Shown here: positions 52,155-60,928 of the stretch, piece after piece
Position numbering within the stretch: position 1 is the stretch's first letter
Layout of the letters: each line of letters opens with the position of its first letter
DNA from: Mesorhizobium sp.
Lineage (GTDB): Bacteria; Pseudomonadota; Alphaproteobacteria; Rhizobiales; Rhizobiaceae
Direction: 5' to 3'
DNA: 64,000 nucleotides
Assembly: GCF_016793485.1 (NCBI RefSeq)
Contig: NZ_JAEULZ010000022.1
Coordinates: forward strand, 1-64,000
Translations under genes and position numbers: made by a program
The notes under the pieces: generated by a model
The model's input: only the letters and a program-made list of their open reading frames with translations
Told to the model about the DNA's origin: nothing
The model's database searches: none

Positions 52155-53771
52155 ATGTCTTCCGCCCCTCTGCATCTGACAATTGCGCCGATCCTGATCC
52201 CGCTTCTGGCGGGTGCGCTTATGCTGTTCTTCGATGAGCGTGAACGGCGCCTGAAGACCGTCCTGTCGATTGTATCGATCTTCAGCCTTCTTGGCGTCGC
52301 CACGTCCCTGCTGATGACCGTTCATCTCAGCGGAGGGCCTCTTGCCCTGGTCTATCTCGTGGGCAACTGGCCCGCGCCCGTGGCCATCAACCTCGTGGCC
52401 GACCGATTGGCCACGGTGATGCTGGTTCTTACGGCGGCCCTGGCATTTCCCGCCATCCTCTATGCCATGGAGCGCTGGGACAAGGTCGGGCCGCACTTCC
52501 ATTCTCTTTTCCAGTTCCTGCTCGTCGGCTTGAACGGAGCGTTCCTGACAGGCGATCTGTTCAATCTCTTCGTCTTCTTCGAGGTCATGCTCGCCGCATC
52601 ATACGGGCTGGTGCTGCACGGCGGCGGGCCGCAAAGGGTGCGGTCCGGACTGCACTATATCGCCGTGAATCTCGGTGCTTCGCTGATATTCCTGATCGGC
52701 ATCGCCATGGTGTTCGGTGCGACCGGCAGCCTGAACATGGCTGAAATCGCGTTGCGCGCGGAATCCCTGGAAGGCTTCGCGCGGCCGGGACTGCATGTCG
52801 GGCTTGCCATGCTCGGGCTGGCGTTCCTGATCAAGGCCGGCATGTGGCCGCTCTGTCACTGGCTGGTTCCGGCCTATTCCGCCGCCGCAGGTCCTGTCGC
52901 GGCGGTCTTCGCCATGCTGAGCAAGGTCGGCATCTATTCCTTGCTGAGGTTGGCGCTGCTGTTGCCCGGCGACGGCGCGGCGTTCGGGTCGCGCGTCATC
53001 TTCATCGGCGGCGCGGTGACGCTGGCCTTCGCCTCGATCGGCCTGCTCGCCTCGCAATCGATGAAGCGCGCCAGCGCCTATTTCATCCTCATGTCATCCG
53101 GCACGCTGCTTGCGGCGTTCGGCATATCCGTGCCCGGCGGCACCGCTGGAGCGCTTTTCTATCTGCTGAGCTCCACGCTGGCGATCAGCGCCTTCTTCAT
53201 GCTGGTCGAATTGCTCGAGCGTGAGCAGGATGCGGCCTCGGGCATTCTGGCCGTCACGCAGGAGGCGTATGGCGACGGCGAGGAAGTCGAGGAAGAGAAT
53301 CAGGAAGTCGGGCAGGTCATGCCGAGCGCGCTCGCCGTCCTCGGCGTCGGCTTCGCACTTCTGGCGCTCGTGCTGATCGGTCTTCCGCCCCTTTCGGGCT
53401 TCCTTGCGAAACTGGCAATCCTGACGGCGGTGCTCGGCCCCGGCGCCGGCGATCTCGGTGCGCTGGGCGCCAGGCGCACTGTCCTTGCAATTCTGCTCCT
53501 GGTTTCCGGTCTCGTCGCGCTTGTCGCGCTTTCGCGTATGGGCATCAGAACGTTCTGGGCTCCGGTCGAGCCGTTTTCTCCGCGCGTGACCGTCGTGGAG
53601 GCCGCGCCCATCCTGATCCTGCTCGCCATGCTGGTGGCGCTGACGCTGCTGGCTGGTCCCGTCATGAACCTGCTTCTTGCAACTGCCGAAGATCTGCACC
53701 ATCCCGCACGCTATCTCAGCGCCGTCCTGGGCGCGGAACGGGTGCCGCCTTATGCGGGAGGCGGGCAATGA
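52155..53771 (+). CDS. phaD: Cation/H+ antiporter subunit D
   Basis: The 538-aa protein is NuoM/N-like with about 14 helices. Conserved segments are FNLFVFFEVMLAASYGLVLHG, FLIKAGMWPLCHWLVPAYSAAAGPVAAVFAMLSKVGIY and GLPPLSGFLAKLAI. It contains the Lys residues of the proton channel. A charged insert (EVEEENQEVGQVMPS) lies near residue 380. The start is 3 bp after the phaC stop. Confidence 0.94.
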   Translation: MSSAPLHLTIAPILIPLLAGALMLFFDERERRLKTVLSIVSIFSLLGVATSLLMTVHLSGGPLALVYLVGNWPAPVAINLVADRLATVMLVLTAALAFPAILYAMERWDKVGPHFHSLFQFLLVGLNGAFLTGDLFNLFVFFEVMLAASYGLVLHGGGPQRVRSGLHYIAVNLGASLIFLIGIAMVFGATGSLNMAEIALRAESLEGFARPGLHVGLAMLGLAFLIKAGMWPLCHWLVPAYSAAAGPVAAVFAMLSKVGIYSLLRLALLLPGDGAAFGSRVIFIGGAVTLAFASIGLLASQSMKRASAYFILMSSGTLLAAFGISVPGGTAGALFYLLSSTLAISAFFMLVELLEREQDAASGILAVTQEAYGDGEEVEEENQEVGQVMPSALAVLGVGFALLALVLIGLPPLSGFLAKLAILTAVLGPGAGDLGALGARRTVLAILLLVSGLVALVALSRMGIRTFWAPVEPFSPRVTVVEAAPILILLAMLVALTLLAGPVMNLLLATAEDLHHPARYLSAVLGAERVPPYAGGGQ

Positions 53772-54253
53772 CCCGGTTCCTCCCCTATCCGATCCTGACG
53801 GCGTGTCTGGCGCTGATGTGGCTCCTGCTCGCCGGGTTTACGAGCGGTCAACTCGTGCTGGCGGTTCTCGTGGCGATTGGCGCGGCCCGGGCGCTGAAGG
53901 CGCTTGGTGAGGCCAGTCCGCCGGTAAAGCGCTGGCTTCTGATCGTCGAGTTCATCGGTATCGTTCTTTACGACATTGTCCGGTCGAACCTCGCGGTCGC
54001 TTCGATTCTGCTCTCCGGCGAAGGGAGACCGCGCAAGTCGGGCTTCATCACGATGCCGATCAAGCTGCGCAATCCTACCGGGCTGGCAACGCTTGCCGTC
54101 GTTCTTACCAGCACCCCCGGCACGGCATGGCTCGATTACAATTCCACGCGAGGCGAACTGCTGATCCATGTCTTCGATCTGGTGGACGAGGAGGTCTGGA
54201 TAGATCAGATCGTCAACCGATACGAAAAGCCGCTGCTGGAGATTTTCGAATGA
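53768..54253 (+). CDS. phaE: Cation/H+ antiporter subunit E
   Basis: The 161-aa protein has two N-terminal helices and a soluble C-terminal half. It shows KSGFITMPIKLRNPTGLATLAVVLTSTPGTAW, typical of MrpE, followed by LLIHVFDL. It overlaps phaD and phaF by 4 nt on each side. Confidence 0.93.
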   Translation: MTRFLPYPILTACLALMWLLLAGFTSGQLVLAVLVAIGAARALKALGEASPPVKRWLLIVEFIGIVLYDIVRSNLAVASILLSGEGRPRKSGFITMPIKLRNPTGLATLAVVLTSTPGTAWLDYNSTRGELLIHVFDLVDEEVWIDQIVNRYEKPLLEIFE

Positions 54254-54531
54254 ACGTCCTCATCCTGTCCGTTACGTTGTGGATCGTTCAGGCTGCACTG
54301 ACGCTCGCCATGTGCCTCTGCGTATACCGCATGGTTCGAGGTCCACGCGCCCAGGACCGTATCCTCGCGCTCGACGCGCTCTACGTCTGCGCCATGCTTG
54401 TCCTCTTGTCGTTCGGCGTCAGGACAGGAAGCACCATTTACTTCGAGGCGGCTCTGATCATCGGCATGCTGGGTTTTGTCGCGACGGTGTCGCTGGCGAA
54501 GTTCCTGATGCGCGGCGAGGTGATCGAATGA
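54250..54531 (+). CDS. phaF: Cation/H+ antiporter subunit F
   Basis: The 93-aa protein has three helices and the MrpF signature RMVRGPRAQDRILALDAL followed by ALIIGMLGFVATVSLAKFL. It starts at an ATG inside the phaE stop (ATGA) and overlaps phaG in the same way. Confidence 0.93.
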   Translation: MNVLILSVTLWIVQAALTLAMCLCVYRMVRGPRAQDRILALDALYVCAMLVLLSFGVRTGSTIYFEAALIIGMLGFVATVSLAKFLMRGEVIE

Positions 54532-54926
54532 TCAACTTCAGCCATGCCGATGTTCCGCTTTGGGCGGCGATCGTCGGCTCCGCTTTCCTCCTTGTCGGTG
54601 CTGGGCTGACCCTCATTGGAACCTTTGGCCTCGTAAGGCTCCCGACTTTCTACGAGCGCATCCACGCGCCGACTCTCGGCACCAGTTGGGGTGCCGCGGG
54701 CATGATCATGGGTTCGATGATCATCTTCACCGCCGCTTCCGCCCGGCCGGTGTTCCACGAGATATTGATCGGCATCTTCGTGACCGTCACGACGCCCGTG
54801 ACGCTGATGATGCTTGGCCGCTCCGCGCTTTATCGCGACCGGTCCGAGCTCAATCCGGGCGTGCCGCCCAAGGGCGCCGACGATCTCTCCACAACCGACG
54901 AGAACTCGGCGGAGACGCTCTCCTAA
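54528..54926 (+). CDS. phaG: Cation/H+ antiporter subunit G
   Basis: The 132-aa protein has three helices and the MrpG signature GTFGLVRLPTFYERIHAPTLG, then VTVTTPVTLMMLGRSALYRD. A hydrophilic tail of about 30 residues rich in Asp, Ser and Thr closes it. It is the last gene of the operon and is followed by a hairpin. Confidence 0.93.
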   Translation: MINFSHADVPLWAAIVGSAFLLVGAGLTLIGTFGLVRLPTFYERIHAPTLGTSWGAAGMIMGSMIIFTAASARPVFHEILIGIFVTVTTPVTLMMLGRSALYRDRSELNPGVPPKGADDLSTTDENSAETLS

Positions 54927-54949
54927 GCACCTGAAAGCGACCGGTTCCT

Positions 54950-54969
54950 GGAGGCTGCCGGTAGCCTCC
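54950..54969 (+). terminator. Candidate terminator of the pha operon
   Basis: GGAGGCT (54950-54956) pairs with AGCCTCC (54963-54969) around GCCGGT, 23 bp after the phaG stop. No T-run follows. TCCTGGA (54946-54952) can alternatively pair with TCCAGGA (54981-54987), so two mutually exclusive folds are possible. Confidence 0.5.
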
Positions 54970-55042
54970 GACGCTCGGAGTCCAGGAGAATATTGGTGCC
55001 GCTACAAGAGCCCGACCGGCGATCGCTGGATTTTGCAAAGCA

Positions 55043-55090
55043 GCGAATATATTGCACTGCCGAAGATTACTTCGCACGCAATATTTGCGG
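55043..55090. promoter_or_regulatory. AT-rich imperfect palindrome upstream of mucR-like gene
   Basis: The 364-bp gap between phaG and the MucR gene holds this interrupted dyad. The centre is CGAAG-ATTA-CTTCG (55061-55074), flanked after a small internal loop by CGTTATA-type pairing between 55049-55055 and 55078-55084. It lies about 200 bp before the MucR start. MucR proteins bind degenerate AT-rich sites and regulate themselves (known for the family), so this is a candidate autoregulatory site. The rest of the gap shows nothing clear. Confidence 0.35.
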
Positions 55091-55290
55091 TGCAGAAGTG
55101 ACCCGCATCTCTGACGATGAACACTTCCATCGATAGACACACCGGGACGAATTCTAACAACGGCGATCGCTCACCATCATCACGTTTTGCTGAAATGAAC
55201 TCCGCTTTTTGTTGGTCCACCTGTTCGACATATTGAGGAAATCAAATTTCCAGAATAGATATCGATGGGGCATGAAGGGGAGCTGGGATT

Positions 55291-55719
55291 TTGGGCGACA
55301 TCGAAAAGGACGAACTTATCGCGCTTACAGCCGGGATTGTCTCGGCATATGTGGCGAGGAACAGGTTGCCGCCAACCGAGGTGGCGGGCTTGATTGCAAG
55401 CGTCAGCGAGACAATTCAGAAGCTGGGGCAGCCCGAGCCGGCTCCCGAGCCGGAACTGGTCCCGGCGGTGAACCCCAAGAGGTCTATACATCCCGGACAT
55501 ATCGTCTGCCTTGAGGATGGCAAAAAGTTCAAATCCATGAAGCGCCACCTTGCTTCGCATGGATTGACGCCGCAGCAATATCGCTCGAAGTGGCGTTTGC
55601 CTGCGGACTATCCGATGACCGCGCCGAACTATTCGGCCACGCGTTCGGCCATGGCCAGGGATGTCGGTCTGGGCCGAACGCCCGTGGCGAGGAAGCCGCG
55701 CCGCAAGAAGGCGTCCTAG
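55291..55719 (+). CDS. MucR/Ros family zinc-finger transcriptional regulator
   Basis: The 142-aa protein has the N-terminal oligomerisation region (DELIALTAGIVSAYVARNRL, LPPTEVAGLIASVSETIQKL), a Pro/Glu linker and the Ros-type finger VCLEDGKKFKSMKRHLASHG. It ends with WRLPADYPMTAPNYSATRSAMARDVGLGR. The metal site reads Cys73-x2-Asp76 with His86 and His90, so Asp stands where Ros has its second Cys, a variant known from Mesorhizobium MucR homologues. MucR proteins act as H-NS-like global regulators of exopolysaccharide, motility and symbiosis genes. The start is TTG with GGGGAG upstream. Confidence 0.9.
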   Translation: MGDIEKDELIALTAGIVSAYVARNRLPPTEVAGLIASVSETIQKLGQPEPAPEPELVPAVNPKRSIHPGHIVCLEDGKKFKSMKRHLASHGLTPQQYRSKWRLPADYPMTAPNYSATRSAMARDVGLGRTPVARKPRRKKAS

Positions 55720-55820
55720 CAGGGTCTGGTTGTCTCCAGAGGCGAGACTGGGGCATTGACCGCGCACGCGCGGGATGGGATTGGCGCGCGATCGACAGCC
55801 AATCTCAGACCGACACGCAT

Positions 55821-56726
55821 ATGGAACTCTGGATTCCAATCACAATCGCCGCAGCCTTTCTGCAGAACCTGCGTTCGGCGGCGCAGAAGCAGCTCAAAGG
55901 CGTCATGGGCACGACCGGTGCGACCTTCGCGCGGTTCGGCTTCGGCTGTCCGGTGGCCATCGCCATCGTGCTGGCGCTGCATTTCGGCCGGGGAGACGTT
56001 CTGCCCGACGCCAATGCGCCCTTCGTCTTCTGGATGGCGTTCGGCGGTCTCACGCAGATCACCGCGACCTTCCTGCTGGTTTATCTTTTCTCGTTTCGAA
56101 ATTTCGCGGTCGGAACGGCCTATTCGCGCACCGAGCCGGTTCAGGCAGCCTTGTTCGGGCTGATCTTCCTCGGTGAGACCGTGACCGTCGGGCTTATGGC
56201 GGCGATCGCCATCAGCGTCTTCGGCGTGATGATGATTTCGCTGGCGCGGGTACAGATGACTTGGCGCGGCATAGCCGAGGCGCTGGCAAGCCGTGCGGCG
56301 GGCATCGGGATTGCGTCGGGCGCATTCTTTGCCCTTTCGGCCGTCTCCTATCGTGCGGCCTCCACGTCGCTCGGCGGTCCAAACTTCATGATGCAGGCGG
56401 CCTATACGCTGGCCTGGACAACATTGTTCCAGACCATCCTCATGGCGGGCTGGATGCTGCTGCGCGACCGCGCCGAACTCGTTCGGGTCGCGAAGGCCTG
56501 GCGTTGGTCCATGGTGGCCGGCGTTGCCGGCGGCCTGGCGTCCTTCGGCTGGTTCATGGCCATGACCATCCAGCAGGCCGCGCTGGTGCGCTCGCTGGCG
56601 CAGGTCGAGATGCTCTTCACCTTCGCGACGACGGTCTTCTTCTTCAAGGAGAAGATAAACCGCAGGGAGATCGGCGGATGCCTGCTGATCGTCGCAGGCA
56701 TCGTCGTCCTGCTGATGTTGCGCTAG
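55821..56726 (+). CDS. EamA/DMT superfamily transporter
   Basis: The 301-aa membrane protein has ten predicted helices in two EamA repeats. Repeat 1 includes GTAYSRTEPVQAALFGLIFLGE and repeat 2 includes LAQVEMLFTFATTVFFFKEK. It starts MELWIPITIAAAFLQNLRSAAQK. Proteins of this family move amino acids, nucleosides or related metabolites, direction often outward. The ATG at 55821 begins directly at helix 1. It is convergent with argB. Confidence 0.82.
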   Translation: MELWIPITIAAAFLQNLRSAAQKQLKGVMGTTGATFARFGFGCPVAIAIVLALHFGRGDVLPDANAPFVFWMAFGGLTQITATFLLVYLFSFRNFAVGTAYSRTEPVQAALFGLIFLGETVTVGLMAAIAISVFGVMMISLARVQMTWRGIAEALASRAAGIGIASGAFFALSAVSYRAASTSLGGPNFMMQAAYTLAWTTLFQTILMAGWMLLRDRAELVRVAKAWRWSMVAGVAGGLASFGWFMAMTIQQAALVRSLAQVEMLFTFATTVFFFKEKINRREIGGCLLIVAGIVVLLMLR

Positions 56727-56736
56727 GCCTAGTCCC

Positions 56737-57633
56737 TCAAGGCACGAGAAGCGTGCCCGCGCCGTGCTCGGTGAAGAGCTCGAGCAGCACGGCATGAGCG
56801 GTCTTGCCGTTCAGGATAACCACGCCCTCGACGCCGCGATCGATCGCCTCGATGCAGGTCTCGACCTTGGGGATCATGCCGCCCGAGATCGTGCCGTCCG
56901 CAATCAAGGCCTTGGCCTCTGCGACAGTCAGCTCGTCGATGAGTTTCTTGTCCTTGTCGAGCACGCCTGGAACGTCCGTCAGGAACAGCAGTCGCGACGC
57001 CTTCACGGCGCCGGCAATAGCGCCGGCGAAGGTATCGGCGTTGATGTTGTAGGTGTGTCCGTCGCGACCGGGTGCAACCGGCGCCAGCACCGGGATCATC
57101 TCGGAGCGGGCAAGCAGGTCGAGAAGCGTCCGGTCGACCTCGACGGGCTCGCCGACGAAACCCAGGTCGAGCACGCGCTCGATGTTGGAATCGGGGTCGC
57201 GGAAGGTTTTCTTGGCCTTTTCCGCGAAGACCATGTTGCCGTCCTTGCCGCAGAGGCCGATCGCCCATTCGCCCTCGGCGTTGATGAGGGCGACGATCTC
57301 CTTGTTGATCGAGCCGGCGAGCACCATTTCGACGATCTCGACCGTGCGCTGGTCGGTGACGCGAAGTCCCCCCTCGAACCTCGACTCGATCCCCATCGAC
57401 TTCAGCATCTCGCCGATCTGCGGGCCGCCGCCGTGTACCACGATCGGGTTGACGCCGGACTGCTTGAGCAGCGCGATGTCGCGCGCAAAGGCGCGGCCGA
57501 GTTCGATGTCGCCCATGGCATGCCCGCCATACTTCACGACCACGGTCTTGTTCTCGTAGCGCTGCATGTAGGGCAACGCCCGCGAAAGCAGCGCAGCCTG
57601 CATCTCGGCGGTGGCGGCGAAATCCGTCGACAT
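56737..57633 (-). CDS. argB: Acetylglutamate kinase
   Basis: The 298-aa enzyme phosphorylates N-acetyl-L-glutamate in arginine biosynthesis. Visible motifs are [11 protein letters not shown] (ATP-binding Lys), [11 protein letters not shown] (substrate loop), [16 protein letters not shown] and [16 protein letters not shown]. An N-terminal helix (about 1-25) is of the type found in arginine-sensitive hexameric enzymes, so feedback inhibition is likely. It follows engB by 86 bp, the usual order in Rhizobiales. Confidence 0.95.
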   Translation of the reverse strand: MSTDFAATAEMQAALLSRALPYMQRYENKTVVVKYGGHAMGDIELGRAFARDIALLKQSGVNPIVVHGGGPQIGEMLKSMGIESRFEGGLRVTDQRTVEIVEMVLAGSINKEIVALINAEGEWAIGLCGKDGNMVFAEKAKKTFRDPDSNIERVLDLGFVGEPVEVDRTLLDLLARSEMIPVLAPVAPGRDGHTYNINADTFAGAIAGAVKASRLLFLTDVPGVLDKDKKLIDELTVAEAKALIADGTISGGMIPKVETCIEAIDRGVEGVVILNGKTAHAVLLELFTEHGAGTLLVP

Positions 57634-57719
57634 CGGTATCCTCGGAAAATCTCTGGGCGTTGTTGGGCTGGCGCGTCTTAGCGGGAAACGCCCGTGCGGG
57701 CAAATGGTTCGATCGCGGA

Positions 57720-58367
57720 TCAGCCGCCGTTTGCGGCCAGCACGATGGCCTCTCGCAGGTCATCCATGCCATCTCCCTTTTCAGACGATGTGGCGATGAC
57801 TTCCGGGAAGGCCGCGGGGCGCTTCTTGATCTTCTCAAGAGTCTCGGTGATCAGCCTCGGCACGCCGGCGGCCTTGATCTTGTCGGTCTTGGTGAAGACG
57901 ACCTGGTAGGACACCGCCGCCTTGTCGAGCAGAGAAAACACCTCGTCGTCGTTCTTCTTGATACCGTGCCGGGCGTCGATCAGCACATAGACGCGCTTGA
58001 GTGTCACGCGCCCCTGCAGGTAGTCGAAGATCAGCTTGGTCCACTGATCGACCTTTTCCTTCGGCGCGCTGGCATAGCCGTATCCCGGCATATCGACCAA
58101 CGCCATCGGTGGCAGGTCGCCGTCGTTGCCCGAATATCCATCCGGAACGAAATAGTTGAGCTCCTGCGTGCGACCCGGCGTGTTGGACGTGCGCGCCAGT
58201 CCGCCCTGGCTCACCAGGGCATTGATCAAGGAGGATTTCCCGACGTTTGAGCGTCCCGCGAATGCAACCTCGGGAGGCCCCTCCGGCGGCAAGAATTTCA
58301 TTGCCGGCACGCCGCGGATAAAAACCCACGGTGATTTGAATATCTCGTCGCTTATGCCGCCGTTCAT
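57720..58367 (-). CDS. engB: Ribosome biogenesis GTPase EngB/YsxC
   Basis: The 215-aa TRAFAC GTPase carries G1 GRSNVGKSS, the switch region [16 protein letters not shown]3 DMPGYGY and G4 TKTDK. It is needed for 50S subunit assembly in many bacteria. The ATG at 58367 opens [20 protein letters not shown], which fits the length of rhizobial homologues. In many Rhizobiales yidC precedes this gene; here the upstream neighbour is the phn operon, a local rearrangement. Confidence 0.93.
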   Translation of the reverse strand: MNGGISDEIFKSPWVFIRGVPAMKFLPPEGPPEVAFAGRSNVGKSSLINALVSQGGLARTSNTPGRTQELNYFVPDGYSGNDGDLPPMALVDMPGYGYASAPKEKVDQWTKLIFDYLQGRVTLKRVYVLIDARHGIKKNDDEVFSLLDKAAVSYQVVFTKTDKIKAAGVPRLITETLEKIKKRPAAFPEVIATSSEKGDGMDDLREAIVLAANGG

Positions 58368-58533
58368 GCTCAAGCCGCTGCCTCCACGCCGCAATGTCGG
58401 CGCTGGCGAATGGCATTCAGGTTGCGGCCGGTCTTGTCAACAGGGCAATTCCGAAGGCGGCGGAAGAACGGGTGGTCCCGGATCATCGGATGCGCGCTAC
58501 GAGTTGCAACAAGGGGACCGAGTGAGGTGCTCC

Positions 58534-59883
58534 TTAGTGCTGCGGGCCCACCAACCGCTGACGAATGGCGGTCGAGATGTTGTCAAACAGGAACACGACA
58601 AGCAGGATCAAAAGGACCATGTAGGCAACCTTGTCCCAGTCGGCATTTGTGCCCATGGCTTCGAGCAGCTTGAGGCCGATGCCGCCCGCGCCGACAGCGC
58701 CGATGATAGTTGCCGAGCGTGTGTTCGATTCCCAGAAATACAGCGACTGCGAGATGAAGACAGGGAGCACTTGCGGCACGACACCGTAGCGCTGCACCAC
58801 GGCGGGCGACGCGCCAACCGACTTCACGCCCTCGCGCTGCCTGTCGTCGACATTCTCCAGAGCCTCGGCATAGACCTTTCCGAGCGCGCCGCTGTCGGTG
58901 AAGAAGATCGCCGCTATGCCGGGGATCGGTCCGGGGCCGAACGAACGTGTAAATAACAGCGCCCAGATCAACATGTCGATAGAACGCAGGAAATCGAAGA
59001 ATCGCTTCATGCCCCAGTTGGCGACGCGGTTGCGTGTGATGTTGCGCGCAGCAACGAAAGCGAGTGGGAATGCCACCACCGTCGCCATCAGCGTGCCAAC
59101 GAAAGCCATCACGATCGTCTGCAGGAGCTTTGAAAGGATGTCGGCGTGCTGCCACACCTTGTTGCCGAGGAAGTCATCGACCATGTAGCTGAGGTTTGAG
59201 CGCTCGGGATCGATGCGCGGCTGATAGATCGCCAGCGCAAGCAGTTCTCCGTAGCTTTTGCCCCAGAACACGGATTGCGTGTCGAACAGGAAGTTTGCCC
59301 AGCCGAGGAAGCGGCGTTGCACGAAGACCTGATTGGTGCGGATTTCGGCGGACCCTTGGAAACCGTAGTCGACAATGACCTTGTTGCCGTCCTGCACGAT
59401 AGATGGTGGGACTCCCGGGGGCGCCGTTGCCGCATCGGCGGTGATGGTCACCGGCCAGGCTTCACCGTTGACGTAGATCTGGACCAGCGAGGGCGTCACG
59501 TCGATGCGATCGCGCTCGCTGCCGTAGGTCACGCTGTAGCCGCCGTCCTGCATCGGTTGCAGCCAGAAGATGTAGGCATCGGCGGGATACTGGCCGCGGC
59601 TGGACCACTGTACGCGCACCGTGCCATCTGACTCGAAACGCAGACGTGGCTGCGCCCGCCATGAATACCAGTCCTGAAGGTAGATCGCGGCCCGGTCCCA
59701 TCGGCCCTCCATAAAGGCTGGGCCGACGTTGAAGGCGAAGAAGCAGATCGTCAGGTATATGAGAGTGAGCGTCGCACCGATCGCCAGCCCGAAGCGCTGC
59801 ATGAAGCTGCGCTGGAATACATCAGGAAAGGTGGCTAGGAGCCTTTCACGTTCCGAAGTGCTGATAGCTGGGGCGGTTGCCAT
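58534..59883 (-). CDS. phnE: Phosphonate/phosphate ABC permease, long form (PhnE/PhoT-like)
   Basis: The 449-aa permease is much longer than typical PhnE proteins (about 260-330). A first helix at about 33-53 is followed by roughly 170 residues predicted periplasmic and beta-rich (SWRAQPRLRFESDGTVRVQW, YSVTYGSERDRIDVTPSLVQ). A normal permease core follows with GTLMATVVAFPLAFVAARN and the EAA-type loop EGVKSVGASPAVVQRYGVVPQVLP. The same long form is known as PhoT of the S. meliloti phoCDET system. The start ATG at 59883 overlaps the stop region of the other permease. Confidence 0.85.
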   Translation of the reverse strand: MATAPAISTSERERLLATFPDVFQRSFMQRFGLAIGATLTLIYLTICFFAFNVGPAFMEGRWDRAAIYLQDWYSWRAQPRLRFESDGTVRVQWSSRGQYPADAYIFWLQPMQDGGYSVTYGSERDRIDVTPSLVQIYVNGEAWPVTITADAATAPPGVPPSIVQDGNKVIVDYGFQGSAEIRTNQVFVQRRFLGWANFLFDTQSVFWGKSYGELLALAIYQPRIDPERSNLSYMVDDFLGNKVWQHADILSKLLQTIVMAFVGTLMATVVAFPLAFVAARNITRNRVANWGMKRFFDFLRSIDMLIWALLFTRSFGPGPIPGIAAIFFTDSGALGKVYAEALENVDDRQREGVKSVGASPAVVQRYGVVPQVLPVFISQSLYFWESNTRSATIIGAVGAGGIGLKLLEAMGTNADWDKVAYMVLLILLVVFLFDNISTAIRQRLVGPQH

Positions 59884-59884
59884 G

Positions 59885-60865
59885 TCAGGCGGCTCCCCGA
59901 CCGAATTCGAAGGACTGGTGTCCGACAAGGCGGCGGCGCAGCCAGGCGGAAAACTGGTCTATGGCGACGATCGAGACAAACAACAGGATGATGATCGCGT
60001 AGGTCTTGGCGGCGTGGTTGTTGCCAATCGCAAGACGAAAGACCTCACCGATTCCACCGCCACCAACTGCACCGATGATGGTCGAGGCGCGCACGTTTAT
60101 CTCGGCGCGCAGCAACGTGTATGAGACGAAATTAGGCAGTACCTGCGGTACTATGCCGAAACGCACCCGCTCGACCCAGGTGGCGCCGACGGCTCGAAGG
60201 CCTTCGTCCGGCTTCATGTCGGAATTCTCGACCACCTCGAAGAACAGTTTGCCAAGGGCGCCGATCGTATGGACAGTAATCGCGATGATCGCCGCTATCG
60301 GACCGATCGACAGGATCGCCGTGAGAAGACCCGCGATGACGATCTCCGGGAAGGCGCGCATGATTTCCATGACGCGGCGGGTGAACCAGCGCACCAGGCC
60401 GGCGCCGACCAGGTTGGTCGCAGCGAAGAAGCAGAGCAGGAAGCCGAGCGTTGCGCCGATGATAGTGGCGACCAGCGCGATGTTGATGGTGATGATCAGC
60501 TGGTAGATGAAATGCGGAATGTAGAAACTGTCGGTAATGTAATGACGTTGAGAGGTGAAGTCGTATTTCTGCGAGCCGTCGGCGTAGGGTGACGGCAGGT
60601 CGAACATCGCCCGGAAGATGTCCATGGGGCTGTCCGGCACGAAATGGGTGATGAAGTCGAACAGATAGGGCAGACGTTCGAAGAACTTGCCTGAGTTGGC
60701 CTGGTTCGCGAAATTCAGCGAAGCGACGAGTGCGACCAGGAACACGACAATCGCGATGCCGGTATAGACGCGCCGCCTGGCTATCTGCTGCCGGTAGTGC
60801 TGCAGCATCAGCGAGCCACCGGGCCCAAGCGTCCCGCCGCCATGGGTTGCGTCGAAATAGGTCAA
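59885..60865 (-). CDS. phnE: Phosphonate/phosphate ABC permease (PhnE/PhoE-like)
   Basis: The 326-aa permease has the first helix at about 34-54 and the PhnE core FLLCFFAATNLVGAGLVRWF, LGKLFFEVVENSDMKPDEGLRAVGATWVERVRFGIVPQVLP and STIIGAVGGGGIGEVF. It forms the channel together with the long permease encoded 1 bp downstream. A stem-loop separates it from phnD. Confidence 0.9.
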   Translation of the reverse strand: MTYFDATHGGGTLGPGGSLMLQHYRQQIARRRVYTGIAIVVFLVALVASLNFANQANSGKFFERLPYLFDFITHFVPDSPMDIFRAMFDLPSPYADGSQKYDFTSQRHYITDSFYIPHFIYQLIITINIALVATIIGATLGFLLCFFAATNLVGAGLVRWFTRRVMEIMRAFPEIVIAGLLTAILSIGPIAAIIAITVHTIGALGKLFFEVVENSDMKPDEGLRAVGATWVERVRFGIVPQVLPNFVSYTLLRAEINVRASTIIGAVGGGGIGEVFRLAIGNNHAAKTYAIIILLFVSIVAIDQFSAWLRRRLVGHQSFEFGRGAA

Positions 60866-60882
60866 GCCTTGGCCCCTTGCAG

Positions 60883-60911
60883 AACGGCGGCGCCCATGGG
60901 ACGCCGCCGTT
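60883..60911 (-). terminator. 10-bp stem-loop between phnD and phnE
   Basis: AACGGCGGCG (60883-60892) pairs perfectly with 60902-60911 around a 9-nt loop that can itself pair CCC with GGG. It starts 17 bp past the phnD stop on the - strand. It probably stabilises the phnD message or reduces read-through to the permeases. Confidence 0.65.
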
Positions 60912-60928
60912 GTTTCAGATGAAGCGGA

